The translations under genes and the position numbers were made by a program. From Liopterus haemorrhoidalis (lineage: Eukaryota > Arthropoda > Insecta > Coleoptera > Dytiscidae): a stretch of 64,000 bases of DNA. The stretch covers positions 2,048,501 through 2,112,500 of the forward strand of contig OZ020618.1 in NCBI GenBank assembly GCA_963971575.1, written 5' to 3'. This document shows, piece after piece, positions 54,100 through 64,000 of this stretch. Position 1 is the first letter of the stretch. Every line of letters begins with the position of its first letter. The notes beneath the pieces are model-generated. The model saw nothing but the letters and a program-made list of their open reading frames with translations. It was not told where the DNA came from and searched no databases.

Positions 54100-55045
54100 A
54101 TATATATATATCTGTTGTTTCGAGGAATATTTTTATATCACTGTGTATTTCGAGATTAATATATCTCAGATATAAAAAAAAAGATTTAGAGCCTTCTTTT
54201 ATAAAGATTATAGTTTACTTTTTGCGTAAAATATACGTCACAACGAGAGTACATAATACACAAATTATAAGTTAATGAATGTGAAAAACCATTGGAACCA
54301 TTTATCAATCGATTTTCCACCGACAAGGCTGAAATAAAAAGACCTGAAAGATCTACTCCGAATTTAAACATAAAAAATAATTTTTTTAAGTGTGCTCGGA
54401 AGTAAAATTTTTCTTGGGAAGGGGGACCACGCTTAATTACAAGATAAATTTCAGTTAAAAATGTGTTTTGTAATATTATGGGGGAGGTTCAAGCCCGGGA
54501 GTTCCCCGTGAGTATAAAGACAAAAATACAGTTAGCCGTAATCTCTTTATATGTTTAGGTAGCATTTTCAATATACTAATATTAATTTACAAGATCAATA
54601 GATGGCGTTATTAATTGTTTTTTATTAAATTATAATATATTTTACTTAAATGACTTCATTTGGAAATTCATTATATTTTTTTAAAAATATTAATATTCAT
54701 TTAGTCGACATGTACACTTAACGGTCTAAACAAGTAGGAAGATTTAAAAAAAAATCCGTTAAATTGAAATATATTCAATGTGTATTTAAATTACTGATTT
54801 TATATTTTTTTAACTATTTATCTATTTATTTTTTAACACTTTATTAACAATTTTTATATACCTTTTATATTTGCAAGTAAGTTAATTATCTATATATATA
54901 TATATAGATATATACATATATATGTTTTTTTTAAATATATATCATTAAATAAACAAGATGAGTATCTGGAAGATTCAAATATAAACATCAAATCGCGCCT
55001 AACATGTCAGGTAACCAGCATTACTACGAAGTAAATATAGTTGCA
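54100..55045. repeat. Upstream flank of gene D, duplicated at gene C
   Basis: Matches the flank of gene C: 54100-54240 pairs with 46290-46420, and 54350-55045 pairs with 48180-48610. The gene C copy is interrupted by about 1.7 kb of retrotransposon and Tigger relics. Contains a TATATA microsatellite at 54891-54924. Confidence 0.65.
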
Positions 55046-55083
55046 TATGTATTGGAAAAATATTTACAGTAAAAGTAAAGTCG

Positions 55084-55262
55084 TGTTCAGAGCTCTTAAA
55101 TTAGTCGACTATAGGCTATGACTTCTGCACTGTTGATTGTCACTAACAAGTTTGTCATATGGTAACGCGAGCAACCATTCAGAGCTCTAAATTAATACGT
55201 TATACGTTGTTGATTGTCGATAGTTTTCCAAACTTATAGTTAGTGAGTTATTTTAATGAGTG
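55084..55262 (-). mobile_element. MITE with GTTCAGAGCTC ends, partial reverse copy
   Basis: GTTCAGAGCTCTTAAATTAG through AACTTATAGTTAGTGAG matches the right part of 57379-57943 in reverse. Confidence 0.65.
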
Positions 55263-55570
55263 ACACTTATAACTTGCTTTAGTTTAATTTATTGTATTGA
55301 TATCTGACCGAATTCAACAGCTTATTTCTGGCTGAGTTAAGGTTCTAGCCATACCTACGCCCGAGAAGCTACGGACCACCCTCTACGGAGTCAGACTTAT
55401 AAACATGTTGGATATCTAGCGCAGCTTTAGTAGCTCAGAAGCCATTTTTTTCTTAGGGGGGGCTCACATTCGCTTACAAGACAAATGTGTCTTAAAACCG
55501 TGTTTTTTTAGTGTATGGGGGGAGGCTTAAGCCCATGAGCCGCCCTGAGCACGCCTGTGTAGGTGCATAG

Positions 55571-55623
55571 TATTTTTAGGGTTTTGTGGGTTGACCAAAA
55601 AACCCTTATACCGTCATTTTGTC

Positions 55624-55665
<42 letters not shown>

Positions 55666-56648
55666 TCGGTAAAAATTGTAGCCAAACGGCTAAACCTTGA
55701 GAGTTGAAATTTGGCATGCTTATACAACTCTTTGACCCGCACATAGGAAAAATACTAAAACATCTAAAAAACATATCCCCTTAAAAATATAAACAAATAT
55801 GTGCTCATCGAAAAAAAAAAATATTTTTTTATAATTCTGAGTAGGGTATCAAATGAAAGCCCTTGGTACGTGGATTAACGATCAAATTTTAATTTTTGCA
55901 AAATAAATTATTTTGAAGCGATTTTTGCCAAAATTGTGCAAAAAAATTTTTGTCCCACACCCTGTAGCCCAGATGATTTAAACTAAAAATCTGAAAAAAT
56001 TCTAAGTAATGTACATTGGTGTGAACCGGAATAGTTCAACAGGAATTTTTGATCAGATTAGGTTTTTGGAAAAAAACGCATTTTTTGTGATTTTTGGCTA
56101 ATAATGTACACAAGTTATAGCTTTGTAACAAGCAACACTCTAACTTGTGTGCTGGTCTAGTGGTATTTGACGCTGACTTTTCACCCATGTAACCCGATCC
56201 GATAGGGATCGAACCCTGGAGAAGAGACTATATATATATATTTTTTTAATTTCTATATTGTTTAAATTATTTTTTCAAAATTCTAATTATATTTTGGCAA
56301 ATGTTGCATTTAATTTTTAAAAACGTAAATTTAATAGCCAGTGGCAATTGTTTAAATTATAATTTAATTCTGTTTCAATGTACACGAAATCAGAGGGGCG
56401 GAACTTATAACAATCAATGGAAGCCATAGGCGCAATTTTGAAATTCTTAATGAACCTTGCTATATAAAAAAAAAATACTGCACATATTTAGAAACCTAAA
56501 TAATGGTATTAGGCGTTCGAATTAAAATTAACAAAAAAAATATTTTAATATAAAATTTGTTTTCGCATCCAAAATAATCATCATTCACTTACTAAATACC
56601 TGCAAAACCCTGAAATGTGTGAAAATTCACACTTCACATCAATTTTTT
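55571..56648 (+). mobile_element. 1.1-kb TIR family, copy 2, with tRNA-like block
   Basis: Same layout as 17701-18771: CTGT array at 55624-55665, A box TGGTCTAGTGG (56153-56163), B box GATCGAACC (56207-56215), end palindrome GTGTGAAAATTCACAC near 56617. The two copies differ at only scattered bases, so transposition was recent. Confidence 0.85.
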
Positions 56649-56902
56649 AATTTACCACTGCACTTAAGCACTGGCATGTCTATTGGATCTCCGTTTTATT
56701 GAATCTGTCCCTTTTTTTGTCCCATATTTTGTCCTTTGGTACGATTTATACCTTCCAACCCCCAAATTCTTAACCCCCATCAATTATCAGAGATCTTATA
56801 ACTTGTAAGTATGTAGAATGATTTGTTCTTTAAATAGTGCTCGGGTTTATTCGGGAAATATCCGAGGATAAGACGGCCGTCGGGACGCCGTATAGACGCG
56901 CG
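56649..56902. other. Spacer upstream of the candidate promoter
   Basis: AT-rich, turning CpG-rich after 56870. No gene seen. Confidence 0.4.
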
Positions 56903-56967
56903 CATCTCAGTCTTCTTTAATATGTGTTGTGTAGGACTTAGTTAAAGTGTAGTGAGCAAATTTTAAG
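56903..56967 (+). promoter_or_regulatory. Candidate TATA-less promoter and non-coding first exon
   Basis: A short CpG-rich island (56870-56905) ends in an arthropod initiator TCAGTC (56907-56912). A donor AAG|GTATTT sits at 56967/56968. No TATA box is at the right distance. It would drive plus-strand transcription, possibly joining the exon-like block at 63198. Inference only. Confidence 0.3.
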
Positions 56968-57378
56968 GTATTTTAAAACGAACATTATACAAACAAAAAA
57001 ATTTAATAAAAACTACTAATATTTATCATTCTTAATATATATAAAAACCATATTTTCTGGGCTACTAAATCCAAAATTCAACAAACAGCTAATTTAAATA
57101 TATGACGGAATAGAAAATTTAATCACATGTTAAATTTTTGTTTAAAATTCTTATACCACAACGCAACTTTAAGGCATTAGTAACAATTTGTTATGACAAC
57201 TCGCTAGAGAAAAAATAATGGGGGTGTGTTGCTCAATCGAGGCAAGAGTACTTTGTATACAAACTGAAAAAGTTAGTCAAATTGTCAGTAATTAAATTAT
57301 TTGTTTAAAAGTTGAAACGAAAATCATAATTTTTTTTTAGTGTGATTTAATTTAATGGCATTTTTTTCGCTTAAGCTA

Positions 57379-57943
57379 CGTTCAGAGCTCTTTAAATTAA
57401 TAGACTGTTCACTGTGCATCTGCTCATCGTTTGAAGGTTGGTACTATCCAGAAATCATATGGATCTGTCAACAATGTTGCCATATATATGTCAGACCGGA
57501 GACTTATTGAGTGAAGTGTTATGTGTTTTTAAACTTGTAAAATGTTTATTATCTATTATCGTTTTTCCTAATTCTGCTGTACTAGATTTTTACTAACTGA
57601 ACCTAACCTAATTACCTAAATTGATTATATTTACTATTCGTCTTTGCAATTTTGGGCGACATTTGTTGTAATAGCGATGACATTTTATTAGGTTATGTAA
57701 AGGCATACAATATAAACGTTCTCTACGACGTAGACTGAGATAGCCAATGTGTTTCTATATCTATATCATTAAAACAACTCACTAACTATAAAGTTTGGAA
57801 AACTATCGTCAATCGATAACATATAAAGTATTAAATTAAGAGCTCTGAATGGTTGCTCGCGTTACTATGTGATAAACTTGTTAGTGACAATTAACAGTGC
57901 ACAAGTTATAGTCTATAGTCGACTAATTTAATAGCTCTGAACG
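57379..57943. mobile_element. 565-bp MITE with GTTCAGAGCTC ends
   Basis: CGTTCAGAGCTCTTTAAATT mirrors TTTAATAGCTCTGAACG. A partial reverse copy is at 55084-55262. No ORF. Confidence 0.7.
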
Positions 57944-58289
57944 CAGATTTAGTCGGAAATGGCATTTTTTCACTTGCAAAATAAGAGCGTGCGAGGCTTT
58001 TCGAGAGTAGCCACAGGGTCAATAAATTACAGCCTTAAGCAAAATTTCAGTTTGTGATAAAATTTTTCAACAAATTTTAAAAAAACAAACATTTTAAATC
58101 CACTTTAAATAATTGTTTCCTGAGCCAAAAAAAATATATATATTTTAAATTTAAAAACAAAAAATTACAGAGGATTTTGAATAAAGTTTGATATACAAGA
58201 TAACTAGCAAATATTAGTTAGTTAGTTAAAATTTCTGGTGCACAGCAATAATGGCTATTAGCCCCTACACAGCCCATCTTCCTAACAAA

Positions 58290-59000
58290 GAGCTTCCTTC
58301 TTCTTCTTCTTCTGCTTTGGGCACTATATGTCAGGTTGACTTTTGATCTCATTCACATAAGTCCTCCCTCTTGATCTATTCATTGTCAGGTCTTGCCAAG
58401 TACCCTGTATACTTGTTAGATCTTCAGTTATCTGACCTCTCCATTTCTTGCGAGGTCTTCCCACTGGCCGACGGGTATTCAATCTTCCTAACCATTCTGT
58501 CCTCCCTCATAACGTTTCCTGTCCATTGTAATCGTCTGCCTCTCAGTTCTTGTGTGATACTCCACCTTGAGTACAGTTCTCGGATATCTTTGTTCTTACT
58601 GATTCTCCATTCACCATTAATTTGAATGGGACCAAAGATTCTGCGTAATATTTTATTTTCGAAAACTATGAGGTGTTGTCGATCTCGCTTTGTTAAAGTC
58701 TATGTTTCGGAGCCATACATAAGTCTGGTACTATAACTTGGTATAACCTGATCTTGGTGTTTTTATACAGGAGTTTCGTTTTAAAGAGGGGACCAAATGC
58801 AAAATACGATGAATTCTGATTTATCATGGTGCCCAGGTATTTTAAAGTAGAAACTCTCTCAAAAGTGTTGTCATTAATTTTTAAGTTATCAGTATTTACT
58901 GATGAATGTTTTTTTTATAAATGTGTATCTGAATCATAACTGTTTTGACTTTTTGCGGACGATGTTTTTTGGAATAAAAATTGTTTTGCCTTGTGTACAT
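58290..59000 (-). mobile_element. RTE-like non-LTR retrotransposon, 3' part
   Basis: The minus strand encodes LTKRDRQHLIVFENKILRRI, FGPIQINGEWRISKNKDIRE and RRLQWTGNVMREDRMVRKIE, the far C-terminus of an RTE-type reverse transcriptase, ending in a GAA tail near 58300. Stops are present (one within LTKRDR context), so it is dead. Confidence 0.75.
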
Positions 59001-59289
59001 AGATGATGATTAATTTGTGTGTCATTAGAACTTATTAGAACAAAATTCGTAACTCGTTTTGCAACCTATGTGTCATTACTGGTAATATTATACTTGATGA
59101 CAATGGAATGCCACTTGGTATACGCATTCTTTACGGGTTATATGTACCGTTAACAACTGAATTACTATCTAGTGGTGCATTTAGCCTGCTGGAGGCCACT
59201 AGCGTTAAAAGATTGAGACCCCACTATAAATTTAAGTCAGGACGGACTGATAGAATCCCGCTAATTTGGGATATTTTGTGGAATTTTGT

Positions 59290-59412
59290 CCTCACAAACA
59301 ATTTTTTTTTTGCACTGTTAAGTGTATTTTTCCACGTGTCCTGTATACCAATACTAGATCTTTCGTTAACTATTCCATTTTTTGCGAGATCTTCCCACTG
59401 ATCAATGTGTCA
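59290..59412 (-). mobile_element. Second small RTE fragment
   Basis: GCGAGATCTTCCCACTGATC and neighbours repeat the 58420-58475 part of the larger fragment. Confidence 0.5.
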
Positions 59413-59973
59413 TATATTTCCAATAATTTTAAAATAAACGGCCACGTGTTTTTAAGAAATTAATGTACCCTTGAGAAAATAATTCTTTTTAAAAATAGTT
59501 TTGGCTTTGATTACACGGAAGATTTTTAAAAGTTTATGAAAATCTATACTAAGCTAAACATTGTATCTTTGGAAATTTGCCAAAATTAATATGAAAAATT
59601 TTATAGACACTTTCGATTTCCCTTGTTTTTAACTGGAGACTTAAATTACATTGTTAACTTTTCTTAAGGCTGGAATTCAAGGCTTTAAAAATTTAACTTT
59701 GTTAAAATTGAAAACAAGTTCAGTATTATGAATTGTGTACAGATAGTTTTCTCTTTGTTTAATGTATGCATGTTCCCGCAAAACTAAAGAATGGCTGCAA
59801 CAATTAAAAACAAAAAAAATCACCGTGTTTATGGTAAAATAGGCCTGTTTTTATGACACTCAGGGTTCCTGATTTTTTTCAAATAATTAAAATTAAAGGA
59901 AAATGCTTTAAATTATATGAAAATAATTCCCTAAAAACATAAATACTTACAGTTTTGTTCTTATAGGTCATTT
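59413..59973. other. AT-rich spacer
   Basis: No gene or repeat recognised. Confidence 0.5.
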
Positions 59974-60053
59974 CTTTGCTTTAAGCGGAACTAAATGGGA
60001 TATCATATTTTTAAGTCACAAAAACAGATCTTGGCTAGGATATTTCATGTTGG
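59974..60053. mobile_element. MITE family A, left-end fragment
   Basis: TTAAGCGGAACTAAATGGGA and GATATTTCATGTTGGTA-type phrases match family A. Confidence 0.5.
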
Positions 60054-60085
60054 TATTAATTATTAAGTAACGTTTTATAAAAAAA

Positions 60086-60650
60086 ATTATGTGAAGTGTG
60101 AATTTTCACACATTTCAGGGTTTCGCAGGTATTTAATAAGTGAATAATGATTATTTGGGATGCCAAAATAAATTTTATGTTAAAATATCTTTTTGTTAAT
60201 TTTAATACAAATGCCTAATACCATTATTTAGGTTTCTAAACATGTGCAGTATTTTTTTTATATAGCAAGGTTCATTAAGATTTTGAATTTCATTCATTTT
60301 TTTTTTTACAATTTTGGCAAAAATCGCGTCAAAATAATTTATTTTGCAAAAATAAAATTTTGATCGTTAATCTACGTACTAAGGGCTTTTATTTGATATC
60401 CTACTCAGAATTAAAAAAAAAAAAAAAAATTCGATCACATATTTGTTTATATTTTTAGGCGGATATGTTTCTTAGATGTTTTAGTATTTTTCCTATGTGC
60501 GGGTCAAAGAGTTGTATAAGCATGCCAAATTTCAACTCTCTAGGTTTAGCCGTTTGGCTACAATTTTTACCGAACAGACAGACAGACAGACAGACGACAA
60601 AATGACGGTATAAGGTTTTTTTTGTCATACCTACAAAACCCTAAAAAAGA
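60086..60650 (-). mobile_element. 1.1-kb TIR family, shortened reverse copy
   Basis: Both ends are present: TGTGAAGTGTGAATTTTCAC at 60090 and CATACCTACAAAACCCTAAA at 60627. The middle, including the tRNA-like block, is deleted. Confidence 0.75.
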
Positions 60651-61189
60651 GCTCTCCAAAAAGCTTCGGCTCCTCGACTCCGCATCCTTGGTTGATACGC
60701 AAGGGAAGTAGAGCGGCAGAGGGAAAGTTGAAGGGAGGAACAGACATCGGACACATCAGCTAGTATTGAATAAAACAGATTTCCATGTACCTGTTGCAAA
60801 TTATCTTGCTTTGCACATGCTGTAAACATTTGCCAAGTTAAAATTTGTTAGAATTCTTTTTCGTTATTTTAAGACTTGTGCCACAAGAAACACGATCATT
60901 ATATTTATTTAATGTGTTTTGGTTTTGTTTTTTCAATTGTTTATGGTAATAAGGAAGTTCTAAAGAGATATAAATATTTAGAGGCGCTGTATTTGACTCA
61001 TGATTCTTTAATCAGAGACCATACATAAATATTTTCGGGACATGTCGTCTACACAGTCCTAATTGAATCAGAAACTAACAGTATGCAGAGTAAACAGCTT
61101 CTCAGCTAACACCATCATCTGTGAACGCATTTTTTGAGTGAGGTTTTTAGTAAAAAATTTATGTGATACCATAAAAATGCATAAAAGAC

Positions 61190-62500
61190 GTGTGAGTGAT
61201 TTTATGGTTTAAAAAAATTATATTACAAGAATGGTGAAAGATAGAGACCTGCGGTTTGAAATTTTGGATTCTTCATAGTTTAAATAATCTAGAAAAAATT
61301 TAGGGCCTTATTTGTGTGGCCCTATTTTGTTTAAATGAATTTTGAATTTTGCCAAATTTCTGGGTTTTTATATTGATACCCTAAAACTTATGTGAGTAAA
61401 AATATATATATCTCAAAAACGCTTAAGATTATGGACTTGCGGTTCAAATTTTTGGAATCCTCAGAGTTTTTATACTGTATTAAAAATTTAGAATCTCATT
61501 ATTGCCAGCCTGTTTCGTGTAAATGAATTTTGAATCTTACTAAATTTTGGTATTTTATATTGATACACTAAATCTGTATAGGGAATAAGTTTAATATATT
61601 ATATTTCAAAATTTGTAAGAGATAGAAGCCTGCATTTTAATTTTTGAATTCTTCATAGTTTATTGAATCTACAAAAAAATTGGGGCTTTATTTATTTTAT
61701 CCAATTTTGTTTAACTGCATTTTGAATCTTACTAAATTTAGGTTTTTCATTTTAAAAAACTAAATCTGTATAAGTGAATGTTTAAAAAAAAATATATTTC
61801 AAAAATTGTAAGAGATAGAATCCTGTATTATAAATTTTTGAATTCTTCATAGTTTATTTAATCTACAAAAAAATTGGGGCTTTATTTTTTTGCAGACAGA
61901 CGGACGGACGGACAGAGGGACAGACAGACAGACGGACGGACCGTTATGTAGGGACCTCAATTCGTGGAGATCCATCGAAATCTCGAAATGTCAAAATCGG
62001 TATGATCACAATACCTCCCTTATATACATACGTTGGCGGTCGGTAAAAAACAAAATCTGTATAAGTGAATATGTTTAAAAAAATTATATTTCAAAAATTG
62101 TAAGAGATAGAAGTTTGTATTATTAATTTTTGAATTCTTCATAGTTTATTTAATCTACAAAAAAATTGGGGCATTATTCGTTTCATCCAATTTTGTTTAA
62201 CTACATTTTGAAAATTGGCAAAAATCGATATATTTTTATTTTCTGATGACCATATCTCAAAAACTAAAAGAAATAGCGACCTACGGTTTAAATTTTTGAA
62301 CTGCTAAGGCCCAAATTGATTATATTGAAACAAATTGCAAAAAAAAAAAAATTGTAAAAATTAAATTAAAAATTTTTTTTTTGAAAATTTAAAAAAATTG
62401 TGAATCAAAACTGGTTAAAGATACAGACATGCGGTTTAAATTTTTGAATTCTTCATAATTTGTTTAGTCTAGAAGAAAAATGGGGCTTTAATTGTCCTTA
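61190..62500 (+). repeat. Imperfect tandem repeat, array 2, split by a CTGT-type element
   Basis: Units of about 190 bp carry AGAGATAGAAGCCTGCATT-type and TTCTTCATAGTTTATTTAAT phrases near 61232, 61430, 61617, 61810, 62104, 62270 and 62415. Related to 48880-49790. Confidence 0.7.
61890..62044 (-). mobile_element. TIR family with CCGT array, partial reverse copy
   Basis: Reverse of the 5968 family from its GACA/GACG array to CGTTGGCGGTCGGT at 62044. It is inserted in the middle of a tandem-repeat unit. Confidence 0.7.
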
Positions 62501-62689
62501 TGTAATTTTTTTTATAAATATCCAACCAAAATCCGTAAAAATGTCCATAAATTGAAAAAATATAAGGGGTATACCTTAAAAAAATCGCGATTTATGACGA
62601 AAAATTATTGATGCTATTTTTAATAAATATGTACTTATTCTGACTCGTAGATCACAAAAATAGTCTCCATTTTGAGCGACGACTTTTAT

Positions 62690-62860
62690 TTTTAAAGTTA
62701 TGCCAGAAAAACTGATACAAACTAATAAATCGATCAATTTCGCTTTGATAATATCCATGTTTCGGGGCCATACATAAGTACGCATCGTACTATAAGTTGT
62801 TATGACCTGATTTTGGTGTTTTTTTACCGGCTTTCACTCTCTCGACGTCCTATGTACAAG
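62690..62860 (-). mobile_element. Small RTE fragment
   Basis: CCATGTTTCGGGGCCATACA and GACCTGATTTTGGTGTTTTT repeat the 58700-58770 part of the RTE fragment. Confidence 0.55.
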
Positions 62861-63197
62861 ACTAACAGGATATAATTTTTTTTTTAGTGCCAATATCAAA
62901 AAACATCCCTTAGTACTATGCTACTTAGCTGGAAAGCTATTTAAATGACTTAAAGTTACTTTAAATTAAAGTGGATTTAAAATATTTACAAGGGTATATT
63001 AATTAAAATGCAGTTTTAAGAACTGCATATGTTCAATTTAGATAATTCAGTCTTAAAATAGTTTTTAAAAATTGAATGCAAAAATTATTTCTCTAGAACT
63101 GTCAAAACATTGTTGTAATAACAAGCTTTAGTAAATTTATGTCTTACTTGACCTTAAAATTAAAACAATTAAAGTCTAATTTTCATTTTTCATTCAG

Positions 63198-63292
63198 GAT
63201 TTAAATTGTGTGGAACTGTGAACTTATTGTGTTAAGTGAAAAAAAGTCATTGGATTTCATGTTGATGGATCATGTCGTCTTATAGAAGCTAT
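63198..63292 (+). CDS. Candidate first coding exon of a gene leaving the window on the right
   Basis: A good acceptor (CATTTTTCATTCAG) at 63197 and a strong donor (GTAAGTATT) at 63293 bound a 95-nt block. ATG at 63272 opens MSSYRSY and stays open to the donor, phase 0. Against it: an upstream ATG at 63260 opens an overlapping eight-codon frame, and the coding part is only seven codons. I cannot name the gene. A TATA-less initiator with a donor at 56.9 kb could be its non-coding first exon. Weak but coherent. Confidence 0.3.
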
Positions 63293-63639
63293 GTAAGTAT
63301 TTATTTCTTTATGTTTTTAACAATATTTATAAACAATTAAAGAAAATATTTTTTAATTCTTCTTTAGCCAATAAACAGAACACAGACTGTTTATTAATAC
63401 TTGGGTTTTCCCAGAATATCAAACTGTTTTGGAAAATAGAAACAGACTACGTTGCGCGGAGTATAAAATAGTTTTACATTGTTTAAAGGAGTGGTACTCA
63501 ACATTTTTTGTATCATGGACCATTTAAAAAATCAGATCTGTTTTATGGATTCACATAATGCCATTGCCTTTCGTGATAACGTAACAGACGGGTATTTAAA
63601 TAGTGAAAGCTGCTTATTAACGCGGGATACCTTATCTTA

Positions 63640-63830
63640 TATACAGACGATTCCGCTTAATTGGGCCACCGCTTAATTGGGGCAGCCGCTTATTTGGGCC
63701 AAATCTCAAAGAACAGAAACCAAACCAAGGAACCAACAGTAAATTTATATGTTTAATTGGGACAACATTCCACTTAATTGGGACAGTAAATTTAAGATCA
63801 CAGTACATATTATGCTACACATATTCTCAA
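63640..63830 (+). mobile_element. Pogo/Tigger-like element end
   Basis: Repeated CCGCTTAATTGGG, CCGCTTATTTGGG and CCACTTAATTGGGAC phrases are typical of the ends of pogo/Tigger-like elements in arthropods. The rest lies beyond or is lost. Confidence 0.5.
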
Positions 63831-64000
63831 CCAGGAGGCAAAAAAATGTATGGCCGTGTTACAGCGTTATTTTATGCAGGAAGGAAATGAAGGGGGCCAT
63901 ACATCCGCACTGAATACTTGTGCTGATTTTGTAGAAGTGAAATGTTACAAATCAAAAGACAGACTACACTTGACGCATTTTTGCATTGAATGAAATTGTA

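Overview
The window is AT-rich nuclear DNA from an arthropod, almost certainly an insect. Intron-rich muscle and cuticle-type genes sit among short inverted-repeat transposons, non-LTR retrotransposon remains and tRNA-derived SINEs. The paramyosin N-terminus looks insect, and a beetle is my best guess, but nothing here fixes the order.

Left part (1-28.8 kb, minus strand): the 5' half of the paramyosin gene. Five coding exons (25110-24994, 16711-16655, 13759-13673, 10387-10221, 976-739) encode residues 1-222. The gene then leaves the window on the left. Its four complete introns (about 2.9 to 9.2 kb) are filled with mobile elements. A candidate promoter with TATA box and initiator lies at 28741-28770 on the minus strand, and a MEF2-type site lies at 25522-25531.

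Middle (34.9-54.1 kb, minus strand): four tandem paralogues of a secreted chitin-binding (peritrophin-A/CBM14-like) protein, called A to D here (35000-36752, 39720-42190, 44094-46176, 51766-54012). Each has a tiny first exon of 9 or 10 codons carrying most of a signal peptide, one intron, and a single large second exon. Each has a TATA box just upstream, and A to C have a clear poly(A) signal just downstream. Gene C looks like a mosaic: promoter and exon 1 of D type, exon 2 and 3' flank of B type.

Right part (55-64 kb, plus strand): mostly repeats. A TATA-less initiator at about 56.9 kb and an exon-like block at 63198-63292 may be the start of another gene that leaves the window on the right. 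This is tentative.

Mobile DNA dominates. Several hAT-like elements have perfect 8-bp target duplications. Harbinger-like MITEs have TWA duplications, one of them triply nested. There are three mariner fossils and another DDE transposase fossil, fragments of at least three kinds of non-LTR retrotransposon, and a SINE with poly(A) tail and target duplication. A 1.1-kb inverted-repeat family carries a variable tRNA-like block. A 1.5-kb element inside gene B's intron has about 80-bp terminal inverted repeats around a broken ORF of a type common in arthropod genomes. All assignments come from reading the sequence; no database search was run.
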